Source: Favolaschia claudopus
Taxonomy: Eukaryota > Basidiomycota > Agaricomycetes > Agaricales > Mycenaceae
Assembly: GCA_037176885.1 (NCBI GenBank)
Contig: JAWWNJ010000024.1
Coordinates: forward strand, 558,001 to 622,000
Direction of reading: 5' to 3'
Length of the DNA: 64,000 nucleotides
Notes under the pieces: model-generated
Told to the model about the DNA's origin: nothing
The model's database searches: none
What the model saw: the letters and a program-made list of their open reading frames with translations, nothing else
Part shown: positions 11,998 through 23,901 of the stretch, one piece after another
Position numbering within the stretch: the stretch's first letter is position 1
Layout: every line of letters starts with the position of its first letter
Made by a program: the position numbers and the translations under genes

Positions 11998-12152
11998 AGC
12001 CGCTTGTGCTAATTTTCTGTTGAATTATCGACATCTGCACCTGGCTTGTAACTTGTCATTGATCTTTTGCGAATCCGCGCTTTGACCGCGCGCTCACGTG
12101 GCGTTTCAGCGTGGGAATAGCGGATGTAAATTTCGAACTCCGCCCACGAGCG

Positions 12153-12160
12153 TATAAAAA
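12153..12160 (+). promoter_or_regulatory. TATA box of secreted Ser/Thr-rich protein gene
   Basis: TATAAAAA, 161 bases before the ATG at 12321, followed by a C/T-rich stretch (about 12183-12220) of the kind that often surrounds fungal transcription starts. Confidence 0.55.
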
Positions 12161-12320
12161 GGGAGGGCGACCAAGAAGACGCCCCAACTTTTCCTTCTTC
12201 TCTACCACCATCTTCTCTGGTCCTGGTGATCATCGAGCCTTCTCACAAAGTTTGAAACTCTTATACAACTTTACAACCAACCCACGCCTAATCTCACATT
12301 CGCGTTTCGTATTCTTCATC

Positions 12321-14046
12321 ATGGTCGCCGTCAACCACGTTACTCTTATCGCCTTTTCTCTCGCGTCTCTGTCTCTCGCCCCTTCTGCTGATGCTGCCGC
12401 GATTCGCGCGCGTTCAAATCCGTCTGTCCCTGGCTCGCCGTCCAAGTCGTCCCGCCAAGCGTCGGCCTTGCCTATGCCGATGAAGAACAAGATGGTCGTC
12501 AACAGCGACGGCCCCAGCAGATTTCGCCGAAGGTCAGACGCCGTGGTCAACAAGCCAAAGTTCCAGAAGTCGGTTCGTGCTGGATTTCATCTCGCCTAGT
12601 GCTATGTTCTCATCCCCGCCTTGTAGAGAACCGTCGAGCTCAACACTCCTCGAGGTCAAGCATTCTTGAAGCGTCAACAAATTGAAGAGCAAGCCAGCTT
12701 CCGCATTCCTCGTCGTCGCCGTGTCGAGGCCCGCGACGACTTGTCGCCAATGCCTGGTCACATCGATCTCACTGTGAGTTTCTTGCCCTTCTCTCTTTAT
12801 TCCTCCGTCCAATGACGCGCAGAATGGCGACAACACTGTTGGACACCTGGTGCTCGACCAGTCGCACACGCCCTATACTCTCAACGCTTCCAAGACCAAC
12901 TCGTCGACCCTCTACATGATGGCTTCTGGCAACGACAGTTACACTCTTCAAATGCCCATCGACTCTACTAGCCCTTACTGCGCCACTTTCGACCCCTGCC
13001 CTTCTGCACCGGCACCGCTGACGGTCCAGCCTTGTTTCGACGCCTCGACTCCTCCTACTCTCCACTCGAGTCAGGCATTCGCGTACGATCTTGCCACCGG
13101 GATGATTGTGCCGATGTGGAGCTGCAAAGACGGCAGCGACGACGGCAACTATACAAGCTCTGACGCTTCCGCCACCCTCAACTCGCGCGACGCCCCGCAG
13201 AACGTTACCCTCGTCTTCGTTCCAGAGCCCGCAGCCGACGCCAGTGCCAGTGGTAGTACTAATAGGCAGAACGTAGGCGTCGACGCGCAGGCAGCCCCTG
13301 CTGACTCGGACTCTTCGCCCGCTTCCACCGTCGTCGTGACAGAGACCGTAACCACCACGGTGACCGCTACCCCGACTCCTTCGATGTCTGCCTCGCTGGC
13401 GTATTCCGATGCCTCGGATCCTTATACTTCCCTCGCTGTGTCTGATTCCACACCCTCTGCAACGGACGTGCTTCCAGAGTCTACGGTCTTGTCCTCGACC
13501 GGCTCATCAGTTGCATCGGCTTCATCCTCCGCCGCTCCCTCAGTTTCGGCATACGCGGTTGAGGTCGCTCCCGTCTATCCCGCGCCAACGTCGAGCGCCG
13601 ATTCCGCATCAGATCCTACTCCCGTGTCGGACTCGACTTCTCCAATGACGACTGACGACTCCTCTGAGCGCATCGGTGACGACTCGAACGACGACGCCTC
13701 GTTTGACGACTCGCTTTCGACAATGGATTCATCAAGCTCTCCCTCGTCATCCGTCGACAACTCGGAAGCCGCGAGCACCACCGACAGTGCACTCTCGATG
13801 TCTGCGACCTCTTCTGCCGCGCGGTTCGATTCTGCCTCTGTAGTCGACAGTTCGCCTTCAGCTTCGGCGTATCCCTTGAGCACTCCTGCCCTTTCAGCGG
13901 ACGCCAGCGACGCCTCTTCGATTTCCGTCTCGGTTTCGGCGACGGCGGATGCATCGAGCCCTACAGACAACTCTGTGGCCCCACCCAGTGAAGAGCAGGC
14001 AGTTTATGTGGATACCCTGCAGGCAGGCACTCCCGAGTGGCGGTAA
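12321..14046 (+). CDS. Secreted Ser/Thr/Ala/Asp-rich protein, 540 aa
   Basis: Exons 12321-12572, 12627-12773 and 12823-14046. The N-terminus (MVAVNHVTLIAFSLASLSL, then APSADAAA) is a secretion signal. A basic stretch with RRRR around residue 115 could be a Kex2-type processing site. The middle (about residues 135-250) has several Cys (YCATFDPCP, QPCFDAS, WSCKDG) and looks folded. The rest is low complexity, very rich in Ser, Ala, Asp, Thr and Pro, as in mucin-like or wall-bound proteins. No enzyme motif or clear GPI signal is seen. The function is unknown. Frames on the opposite strand here are shadows of the biased composition. Confidence 0.7.
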
Positions 14047-15486
14047 TTTGGGCGGGCGTTGAACGTTGAATATGTACTTTGGCTTCCATTTGATACCTCT
14101 TTTAATCATATACTCCTTTTTCAACTGTGCGATTTCCCTGAGTACCTCTGAGATGTTTTCGACGCAGAAATATGTAGTTTGATATGAGAAAGATGATTAT
14201 ATTCACGTCAACAATGACGAGGACGAAGACAGACGCGTCGGTGTGGTAGGTACACGCGGGCGAGATATGCGACGAAACAATACACTGGATAGCGCCGCCT
14301 GGATCACCGTCGTCCCTCGATTATGTGCAACTCGGCCAACTAAAGCATGGCCTCCGCCAGCCATTGGGTTTGTTGGAAGCGTATTGGCACGCAACTAATA
14401 CCAGAAATCGTTCCAATGACATCCTGAACATGTTCATCGACTGCGAGAAGGGAATTGATAAACCCATGGCTCAAGATGAACGAGATCAAGCTTTCCGCGA
14501 ACGGGTAAGCTTGGCAAACAGAGAGGTATTTGTTTGCTTCGTTGATTTTGGATCAGGGATGCGGATCCCGCAAAGCCGTAGGTAGATTGCAGGTGAGCGA
14601 ATGCAGCTTGGAAGTCCTTTGGCTGCTATTTGACCGTGTTGGGGATGGGAGTGGTTACGAGGGGTGTACGTGAGGAGATGGTTGTGGCGGAGGCGAGGGA
14701 GAGGGTGGATGTAAATGTGGATGTGGAGGGCATTTTGTGGTGGGAGGTGTAGTGGAAAGTTGTTGGATTTTGTACGCAAGAGGTTTGTTTGGGTTGGGTT
14801 GAGGGCTGAGGGTTGTCGATGTCGCCCAGGGTATTTCAGGGAGGCTTTATGCTGTAGCGTTGAGACATGGTATAATGATTTAGCGCGTAAGGACGGCAGT
14901 ACAATCATATCATTGCAGTTTTGGAATACAAGTTCGAGGCGGACGGGAGTTCATGACGTTTGGGAGCGCAGCCCTAATGTTTGGGATGTTGCCTAGGGTT
15001 AGGTTGATTCACCTTCAAGTGCGAAGTTCAAGCTTTCAAGCCCGCTATGGAAGAGATTTGTTCCTTTTTCAGCCGCGAGCATGATACAAGGATCGAGTCA
15101 TTGCAAGAAATCTTGGAGACAGAGTACTGGAGCCAATGCGGTCCATCCTTAGATTTCGAGGCTTGTCAATTCAGGTACGTTCGCATTTTGAGGCGGCTGC
15201 GGTGCGGGAAGACTGTACAGGACGCACAGTTGAGGACGGGAAGGACGAAACGCGCAGCTAAACACGACCCAAGGAACCCTCAGATAAACATACATAGCTT
15301 GAAAACGCCATGGAGGTTGGAACAGAGTTACAAGGGACAAGTTGAAGTAGCACGCGGGAGGCGCCGGACTCGATCGGGAGGAGAAGGATGAGTGACCGTG
15401 CGAAAAGATTTGGTTTCTTTTTTTGCAACCACTTCTTCGTTCGCTCCAGGCGTAATCGGCGACGCTTCCAATTGGCTCAGCGACCC
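14047..15486. other. Interval without a supported gene (1.4 kb)
   Basis: Short frames exist on both strands. A plus-strand stretch at 15047-15175 (reading SFFSREHDTRIESLQEILE) and a minus-strand stretch near 14330-14465 (reading LLAVDEHVQDVIGTISG) have protein-like composition, but neither gave a splice chain or a recognisable family. The right end should hold the promoter of the permease gene. Confidence 0.4.
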
Positions 15487-17911
15487 ATGTCCGACATATC
15501 CAAGACCGATATCGCACCCCAAGGCGACCGAGAAGCGTCGGTCTCAATCGACCAAGACGAGCTTCAATTGGTGAAGATAACGAGGCACTGGACCGACCTA
15601 CGCGTTGTTGCGCGCCTGTAATCATCGGTAACGTCCTTTTCTAGTGACAAACTGGAAATGGCTGCGGGTATCCTTCGCTGTGTCTATTCTCTTCTCTTCA
15701 TCTCGTTTCGTCTTGCCCTTTCCGCTTGACACGAGATAAGGAAGAGAAAAGAACGGCAAGGATTGAGATCATACCGCTTGAACCTGAACAGCGCTCATAC
15801 CTGCGTAGGGAAGCCCCCCAGTGTCACACTAATTTCTTTCGCTCCTACGGGAGCTTTGCAGAGGAACTGACCTTGCTATTTTTGTAGCAAAAATTGGGTT
15901 ATAAACAGGTATGATCGCCTCGTCTTTGGGGAGGTATTTATTCAATTGTATTGTAACAGCAACTCCATCGTAGTTGGGACCTTGTCGAAAGCTTCGCCGC
16001 CAGTTTCTGTGCTCTGAATTTCATCGGAGGCGTCAGGTAGGCACTTTTACTATAGCCCTTGTTTTGTTCGCGTACTGAGATAGTTTCGAGATCTGCTTTC
16101 TTCCTGGGATTACTTGCGGGAGGACCCGCGGCACTATGGTAAGCCCTGTTCTCTAACGCTGGATGGCAGACTAAGAAGTATAGGTCGTCGTATGTCGTCA
16201 CGATCTTTTTCATGCTCATAACGGCCGCCGTGCTCGCCGAGATCTGTTCTGCGCTCCCTCTTAGCGGCTCCATCTATATCTGGGCGGCGGAAAGTGCTGG
16301 CCCCAAGTATGCCCGCTTTTTCGGCTTCATCGTCGCCTGGTGGTCGTGCACCGCTTGGATGACTTTCGCTGCAGGAAATTGCCAGGTATTCTTCTTCCTT
16401 AATATTCAAAACCATCACTGACAAAATCACAGACCACTGCTAACTACATCGTCTCTCAACTCGCCGTATGGGAGATTGACTACCCCGGCGGGATCACGAA
16501 TGATAATGTCAAATGGCGCGCTATGATATGGGCGGTCTCGGAGGCACTATTGGTTGTGTCGGTGGCCATCAATTACCTTCCCCCCAGAATGTATTCTGCG
16601 ATCTTTCGATTCTCTATGGGCTTGATGATGCTCGACTTCTTCCTCTGTGTCATTTGGCTTCCTATTGGTGTTTCGAAGACCTATGGGTTTCGCAGTGCTA
16701 AGGATGTCTTTACCATGACCTGTGAGTTGGCTGCCTGCGACTACTCAAATAAAAACTCACAATGATATTAGATAATGGCACTGGCGCTCCTGCTGGCTGG
16801 AACTGGATTCTTTCGTTGTAGGTTGCCTCGCTCACGATGTAAACCCCAAACTTGATTTCTCCTAGCCTCTTCACTGCTGGGACCATGACCGGGTTCGACG
16901 CTTCTGGCCACATTGCTGAAGAAACCAAAAATGCGAGGTAAACATGGTTTCGCTCGACTCTGGTAGATGCCTGATTAACGTATCTTAGTGTCGTCGCGGG
17001 GAAGGGCATCCTCACCAGCGCCATAGCCACAGGCTTCTTTGGCTTCTTGACCGCAATTCTCTTCCTCTTTTGTACCCCAGACCTCGACACCCTCTTTTCG
17101 CTTGAGGCTCCCCAGCCTTTCGTGCAAATATACGCCCTTGCCCTGGGTAAAGGACCAAGCATCTTCATGACCGTCATCGCAGTCCTGGGCTTGATACTCG
17201 TAAGCTTTCCTTGCCTCACATCTTCCCACTCATCTCACTTTCAAATTTCAAGAACACCAGCGTCGCCATCGTCGCCGCCTCCCGCCTCGTCTTCGCCGTC
17301 GCCCGAGACGGCGTCCTCCCCTTATCAAGCTGGATCAGCCAAGTCACCCCAGCCGGCCAACCGCAAAACGCCGTCACCGTCATATACGTCTTCGCCGCCT
17401 TCATCCTATGCACGATCCTCCCCAGTCAGGTGGCGTTTACGAGTCTCGTGAGCGCGGGCGGGGTGCCGACGATTGCGGCGTATGGGCTTATTGCGTTGTT
17501 GCGGTTGACGCAGACGCCGGGGGAGTTTCAGTCGTCGTATTTTAGGTTGGGGAGGTGGGCGAGGCCGTTTTATCTTTGTACGGTGTTGTTTAATGGGTTG
17601 GTGGTTGCTGTGTGTATTTCTTTTCTTTTATTGTGTGTTTTATGGTGGGACTGATGGAGTGTGTAGGTGATGATTTCGCCTTTCCAGTTCCCTGTTAACG
17701 CGGCGAACTTTAACTTTGTGCGTGGTCATCTGAATGTCTCTCGCCGTTCATCCTACTCACTAATCTTGTTCTTTTACAGGCCGTCGTGATATTCGGGGCT
17801 GTGACGATCTTTGGGATCGCTTGTTGGTATTTCACACCAGAAGAAAAGTGGCTGCGGCGTGAGCTTGTGCTACAGGCGCTACAGACTGCTGATGAACCTC
17901 GGGAGGATTAA
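15487..17911 (+). CDS. APC-family amino acid/GABA-type permease, 531 aa
   Basis: Plasma-membrane or vacuolar transporter of the amino acid-polyamine-organocation family. Exons: 15487-15570, 15888-15908, 15960-16031, 16080-16138, 16184-16385, 16433-16721, 16772-16817, 16866-16937, 16989-17199, 17253-17609, 17667-17717, 17780-17911. Family signatures include DELQLQKLGYKQ before the first helix, FFLGLLAGGPAALW, AEICSALPLSGSIYIWAA, GFDASGHIAEETKNA and ASRLVFAVARDGVLP. About twelve hydrophobic segments are present. The first intron is 317 bases, far above the local norm, so an extra small exon there cannot be excluded. Use of GTCAGG at 16032 as donor is the least certain splice. Substrate cannot be read from sequence; fungal relatives carry GABA, choline or amino acids. 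Confidence 0.82.
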
Positions 17912-18419
17912 TGAAGCCCCTCTCGAATGTTCAAGACGATGATTGGCGTTTTTAGGATGCTTGCTCTTTTTGGCTTCTTAGCTTGCTTGTGCCGTTACCG
18001 ATTCTCTTGTTCTCTCTCCTTCCTCTTTTTTTATGATTATATGTCGCGTATCTAGCTCATTATATAGATAGAGGAAACACGCTGTTGTCTACTTTTTTCT
18101 TTCGTCCACAAGTTGGCTTCAAGGGAATCGGACAGCGTCGGGGACGTCACGGTGTCGGGAAACGACGGGAACTTGAGGGTGGGAACCTAAGTACCTGAAT
18201 CACGGTCAGGTGAGCCGAACTCTCGTTTCCTCCCACGTCCACTTTGCGCCTTCACCTTCCTTCCGCCATTGCAGCACTCGTCTTACCGTTGACGACGATT
18301 AACGCGCTTTTGGCAGTGATGTATGCACTAGGATTGACGCGATTGGACACTGTTGAAGAAATTGTTTCCAAGTCATGATACTCACTAGGCCGTGTCTTCT
18401 TTTAGGAACATCCTCACCC
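17912..18419. other. Interval without a supported gene (508 bp)
   Basis: 3' flank of the permease followed by unremarkable sequence; no gene, RNA or strong promoter signal seen. Confidence 0.5.
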
Positions 18420-18800
18420 CTTCAATTCAGACAGAGCTGACCAAAAGACTCAACTCGAGTCCGGACAAAGCCTCAACCGCAAGACTCGACGCTACAAGTC
18501 GCGCTTCAACATGCAGTCAATCAATATCGCAAGTCGCGCTTCAAGGCTCGCCGCGTCAAGGCTTCAACTTCAAGACCTCCGAGAAACTGCGCCTTCAACA
18601 TGTGCGTAACCCTCAAAACCGCAAGACTCGCTCGACGCCTCAACGCCTCAACTTCAAGGCCGCAATCCGCGCCTTCGAACGCGCGTCAAGGCTCCAAGCC
18701 GCGTCTCAAGAGTTGGCGTGTCAACGCTACAACCTCAAGGCCGCAAGTCGCGTTCCAATAGTCGGTCCGTCAACGCCTCAAGACGGTTTGGCATCCACGG
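18420..18800. repeat. Degenerate minisatellite of CAAG/CTCAAC-rich units
   Basis: Loose tandem variants of CGCCTCAACTTCAAGGCCGC, mixed with CAAGACTCG and AAGTCGCGCTTCAA, recur about a dozen times with irregular spacing. The strand is open from 18392 to 18877 (161 codons; product rich in Ser, Arg, Gln and Leu), but I see no protein family and treat the open frame as a result of the repeat. A pattern from these variants is needed to see whether it recurs elsewhere in the genome. Confidence 0.6.
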
Positions 18801-19417
18801 TGAGTTACCGCGTACAAGGTGGGTGTTTCTTTCTCAGAGAAAGGTGCGAGTTCACCTCCATCCTCGTGCCCCCTTGACGTGGGCTCTGGGCTCTAGTACG
18901 CGCGCATTCGGCTTGATCTACCATTGCGCGCCGAAGCCAAATGCACGTCAAACTTGCTTTTTGTCGTTATTTTTTCTCTCGTTCATACTTGGCGGCTGTC
19001 GTCTTGTTTGCCCTAATATATTCGATTTTGTTGTTCTTTTCGTCTGTATGAGTTTCGCACAAAAGAAAATAATAACAGGAAGTCGAATTCAAGGTAGCAA
19101 GAGACAGAAGTACTATGAAGAAACAATCACGCGGTATCCTAAACATTCAGAGAAGTGTATGGGAGGTGAAACGTGAAGAGCAATGGGGGACTGAGCGGCG
19201 TGAGTTCATCCTCTCTATGGGGCTGCTAGCAGCGACGCTATGTGCAGCCAGAGGGAAGGCCCGGGGCGACTCGTAAAGGCCCAAAGCCATGCCAGGCGAC
19301 CAAGTCGCCTGTGGTTCGGGAAGAGTCGAAGAAGACATTTTAACGAGACTGTAACAACGAAGTCAATAAACGCGATAGTTGAGGTGGAAAATTCGACCAA
19401 CAATGGTTATGAGTCTA
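18801..19417. other. Interval without a supported gene (617 bp)
   Basis: Flank of the degenerate repeat and 3' side of the small minus-strand gene; nothing recognised. Confidence 0.4.
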
Positions 19418-19741
19418 TTACTTGTTTGATTTCGGAATGGGACAAGGAGAGGCGCCGGAAAACCCGAAAGTCGATTGGAGGGCACCGAAAGCGGAGCGAT
19501 AGTCTTTTTTCGCTTTGGTCTGGGTCTGGGTCGAAGGCGCTTTGACCGGGGTTGGGGTGCGGGTGCTAGACTTCGCGGAAGCAGATGTTTTTGGTACGGG
19601 GGAAGGCGCAGAGCCAGCGAAACCGTATGTGGATTGGAGGGTCGCGAATGCGGCCTGATAGTCTTTCGATTGCGAGCCGTTCAATGGCGTGCGCGAAGAG
19701 ACGGAGAGGAGGGAGGGGGTGGATTGGGTTTTGGAGGACAT
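19418..19741 (-). CDS. Small protein with two copies of a DYxxAFxxLQSTxGF motif, 107 aa
   Basis: Single-exon minus-strand frame. The protein contains an internal duplication: DYQAAFATLQSTYGFAGSAP and DYRSAFGALQSTFGFSGASP, each followed by a short Pro/Lys tail (SPVPK and CPIPK), separated by a Ser/Thr/Lys-rich linker. Repetition at protein level with many synonymous differences argues that the frame is really translated. A TATAAA lies 118 bases upstream. There is no signal peptide or membrane segment. I do not recognise the family; two short aromatic motifs in a flexible protein suggest a peptide that docks on a partner, which is inference. Confidence 0.6.
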   Translation of the reverse strand: MSSKTQSTPSLLSVSSRTPLNGSQSKDYQAAFATLQSTYGFAGSAPSPVPKTSASAKSSTRTPTPVKAPSTQTQTKAKKDYRSAFGALQSTFGFSGASPCPIPKSNK

Positions 19742-21726
19742 TTCTGGTGGGGAGGATGTGATGAGGTGAAGAGAGTAGGTTTTGAGTAGTTGTAGTTGCT
19801 TTAGTAGCTGGCTCGAAGGCGGGTTTGTTGTTGCAAAATAAGGAAATCGAAGCCATGCTTTATAAGTTCGCGGTTCAGCTGCGGTGCCTTACACGCAGCC
19901 GCAAAGTTCTTTGGCGCCAACTTTTTTGAACGGAAGATCATGACGTTTGGGGCGTCCCGGATGCGCAGCTTTTCCGTTTCTGTTGTCGAAATTCAGATCT
20001 GACTCACCGGGGGGGAACCGATTGAATACTTCGGTCCCTGCGAGTCATAGGAATGTCGAGAGTTAAGGGATCTCCAGTGCGGGTCCGTTGACTTAAGACT
20101 CCGAGTCAGAGGTCGTCACGATTTCGAAAAGGTGTTTGGCGGCAGGTTCGAAATCATCCCACACTTTGACAGTCCATGAAACTGCGGTCTGAGGCCACCG
20201 TGCACCATTCAACCACCATTTTTGACGAAGTCTGCGTAGCGCGCAGCACGGATGAATTCGAATAGCCGAGCACGCCAGAGTCCAAAGGGCAGCGGCGCAG
20301 TTTGACGAGTGAAAAAAAAATCGAAGACAATTGCAAGATTTCAGAGTCGCGTAACTTGCAACCATGGGTCAAGGTCTAGCTTTGTAGCACAGAAGGGAGT
20401 CGTGTATATTGAGAAGCACTGAATGCGTGAGGAGACTCAGCGACGCAAGACAAACGCAAGAGGGATCTTGAAAGTTGAGATTCAGAGAAGGGGATCACGG
20501 TAGCCTGACTTCGGCGTGACCTTGAAATATTGATGGCATCAGTGTAGATCGATATGGCCAGGAAAGGCAATAATTTATCTCCAAATTGCAACTTGTATGC
20601 GTTTACTGCCTTCGCACAAAATTATAGGATACTTGCGCGCCAGAAAAAAAAAAGGAACAGCTCATGAGTTGAACTGAAATTCTACTCCTGCCGACAAGCA
20701 TGTCGCCCTACTGCCAGGACTTCGAGGCCGACATCAACCTGAGTGTTACACTGAGGCGCTCTGAGGCGACTGGCATTTGAACTAGTACAGATCTCGAGCT
20801 TGAGAAACTATGGTAATCACTAATTTCTTAGGTACTTAATTCCGAACATCTGTCTATTATCCAGAAACACTTCTCGGGCTATAGGGCAGTTCGTGCATTT
20901 CATGAGGTGACCAATTGCAAACCGAGGCAAACATGAGTGGAAAGGGGCTCCCAGTTGCGCGGAACACAGGACATAATTCAGGTCATCAGGAGGTAAATCA
21001 TTCACTAAGTAATGTCGACATGGGCCGCGTAATAGCGCGCTACCAGCTGAACCTGCATTCCCTTGGTGCATATATGTAGGCTGTTGAGTTCTCTGCTCTG
21101 GCGGTTGGACGGAAGATGGTGCACGAAAGTGTTAACGAAGTCTTTTTGTTCATAATCCCTTCAGTGTACGTTTGTCAATCGCCAAAGGAAGCCTACCAGT
21201 AGCATACCACAACTCTTGGCCACCTTGGTACAGACTCTCCAAATTTAGCAGCGACAATACGAGTCTGTTTGTTGAGCATTGCACGCAACCTGTTAACAAC
21301 TCGCACCAGTACCCTGAGAACCCGTCCATACGTTAGCCATCCGATTTATACGCCAGTGCTTCCTTACTAATTTGAAGCGTAGTAGTGCACATCTTGTTCA
21401 TTCCGTACAATCGTATTCAGCGATCCAATACACGCGAAAGAATTACTACAAAAATTTACAAGTCCAGACAAACCAAAGAGAAAGTACATCGCGTCCGAAG
21501 GTCGTGGTATAGTATGGTATGTGTATGGCAAATCCGAAGGGAGGGAAATTCATTTCCAATCCGGCCGTCGATGTCTTCAAGAGCTGATGGCCACTGGTAG
21601 ATGATGAATGGAGACGAGAGGGAGAGACGCGCTGTAAGAGGTTGCTGGATGAGAACGCTGCCAAGCAGAATAGGATGCGAGGTGAACTGCAGGGGTGTTC
21701 GACTTGAATAGGGCTATTGAGGACGT
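19742..21726. other. Gene-poor interval (2.0 kb)
   Basis: Apart from the TATA box at 19859, nothing is firmly supported. A minus-strand frame at 20093-20365 (90 codons) ends in a plausible acidic tail, DFEPAAKHLFEIVTTSDSES, but its Cys- and Trp-rich start is unlike a protein. A frame at 20820-21071 has scattered Cys. Neither has a family or splice chain. A GGTTCGAAATC sequence at 20144 resembles a tRNA B box, but no cloverleaf could be built around it. Confidence 0.4.
19859..19864 (-). promoter_or_regulatory. TATA box of the two-repeat small protein gene
   Basis: TATAAA on the minus strand, 118 bases upstream of the ATG at 19741. Confidence 0.4.
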
Positions 21727-23060
21727 CTAAGCTCTTGACGGTGCGTATATGCGCGCAGTGCGTGATTCCGCCTTGATACCTTGGGTTTGTGGGCGATGCA
21801 GCTTGTAGTCTCCGGCGCGTGATGTATTGCGCTTGGGCAACAGAGGACGGTGCCGCGGAGGAGAAGGTGCCGGAGATCGTCGAAAAATGTGCGAGTTGAC
21901 GACGGGGGCTTGACCGATGCCGAAAACTGACTGGAAGCCTTCGACGTATGAACTGAGGATGTCCCCGCCAGAGAATACTTTGCGGACCGCGCGGAGCTGG
22001 TATCGTGTTCTAATGGCCACTGCTGAAACGGTCTATTTCATTGTAAGTGGGATGCATATGAGCGCAAGTAATACGAATGAATATACTTACCCGATGCGCC
22101 GTTTTGAACAACCGACGAGGAAGAGACTGTTGTTCGCTATGGGCTTGAGGGGTGGGCCGATCGCGTGAACGCAGAGCGGCTTCTATCTCCTCTTCGTCAG
22201 CAGTGTCGATCTCGGATGCCACAACCACAGCGGACGGGTCCTGTTGAACAATATCTTGAGACGGTTGTTCCGGCTGCGGATGGGCTTCTTCGGAGACGGT
22301 GTGGTTCTCGGAGATGCTTTGAGAGATACTTTCCACTGACGAAATTACAGCTGGACCTTCACTCATCGGCGCCGAGGGCGTAATCTGACGGAGAAGGCTG
22401 GCGACTGGGAGAAAACGTCAGCAATTAGGTGCAATGCACAGATAAAGCAAAGCCAACCCCTTCTGTAACTGTTCTACCCTGCCTTCATCCTTCTTTTGTC
22501 GATTCAAGATCTGAAGTTCGTCTGCTTTGCTGTGTGACGTCAGGTACAGATACATGGGAATCACTAGCAGCAGCAAGACGCACCAGAGATAATGAGTGTA
22601 GCCCGAGACGACCGCTTTGATGAGTGGACCCAAAACTTCAGATAACCAGGTTGCGGCGCGCGATTCGGAGTGCAAGCGCATTACGCCTAGGAACAGATAC
22701 ATCAAGTCAGGCGAGTCCTCTTCGCCAATGTACCTCCAGTGGGTGCGGAGTAGAGCCTGATACAGGTTCGAACATAATACATGCTTCTTCACTATCTGCG
22801 AACTGGTGTTAGAGGTTGGCGAGGAGAGGATTCAAAAGATAGCTTACGGGGTAAAGAAACAACGGGATGTTCGACCTAACAATAAACTTATAAGTGAACA
22901 CCACGACCGTTAACTCGCCCAGTGCCCGCGAGTCGGGAACCGCCTGTCCTGTGGAGCCTGCATCGAATTGAATGGCGGCAAGGTGCTGAGGGAAGTCGGG
23001 GTGGACTTGGCGAGTCGCGTTGTGGACGGCGCGTTTGATACATGTATCAAAGTCGGGCAT
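21727..23060 (-). CDS. Unidentified membrane protein, 387 aa
   Basis: Four exons on the minus strand: 23060-22848, 22795-22458, 22397-22091, 22032-21727. The N-terminal part is soluble-looking (TRQVHPDFPQHLAAIQFDAG). One strong transmembrane stretch, YLWCVLLLLVIPMYLYL, lies in exon 2 and is followed by a charged helix (NRQKKDEGRVEQLQK) that may form a coiled coil. Exon 3 is acidic and Ser/Gln-rich; exon 4 is basic. An upstream codon at 23111 would add 17 mostly hydrophobic residues and cannot be excluded as the start. I do not recognise the family. Confidence 0.6.
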
Positions 23061-23901
23061 CGTTGCGGGCAGAAGCAAGTGCTTGTAAATGAATGTCAAG
23101 GTCAGAAGCAAAGAATGGAGTTTGCGCTCTGATGGCTAGATGATATAGTCACGAAACTCCCCCGCTCTGCATCCATGTATATACAAATCGTTGAGAGGCC
23201 TTCGTGTACCATTCGTGTAACGGTTGTGTTGAAGGATAGGGCCAACTGAGGGGGATTGGCTCACCAGTGTTCGATCCGTACTTCGCCCTCCGTACCTCTG
23301 GGTGCACTGTCTCTTTTTGCCTTTTTTTCCCCTTTTACATACATACGTTGTCCCGGATTCCTGGAACGTCGACTTCGAGCAAGGATCGCTCAAGCGAGGA
23401 ATTTTACAACTGACCCGGGTTGCCTCAAGAAGTTGAAGTTAGGCGCAAGCTTGAAGCAGTAAGTCCACATTCACGGCAACGTGAAAACTTGAAGGGCGTG
23501 ACCCCGTCTGAATTTGAATAAAAACCAAACGGGCTACTGTACGCCGGAGCCTTCATACGCACAGCGCAGGAGAATACAGTGCGGGTAAATCATATGTAGC
23601 AGGAGTGTCGCGAAAGAGCCGCAATGCGCCAGATAAGATTGAGAACTGATTGAGATAACAAAGTTTCCAACACACTCCTGCTCTCGACTCCCATCTCTGT
23701 GCTTGTTCTGCGTCGTACATACTCAATGCCATCCTTCGCGACTATGTATACGTCCCTCTTCTCAGCCGGTGTCGTCAACGTCCGCGCACATGGCTCCTGG
23801 GCCGCCGGCGCCGTCGTCCCGCCGCCGAGACCACATGAGCCTCTAATTGTAGCACACTAAAAAGTTGAACTGGCTTCATGAGCGAATTGACCAACATTGA
23901 A
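23061..23901. other. Divergent intergenic region (840 bp)
   Basis: Lies between the minus-strand membrane protein gene and the plus-strand pectinesterase, so it should hold both promoters. Short frames at 23136-23393 and 23590-23778 on the minus strand show no recognisable content. Confidence 0.45.

Noticed and set aside
13575..13970. 131-codon Glu/Ser-rich minus-strand frame
   Set aside because: Antisense shadow of the Ser/Asp-rich secreted protein, caused by its biased composition.
20140..20155. tRNA B-box-like GGTTCGAAATC
   Set aside because: No A box at the right distance and no acceptor stem could be paired.
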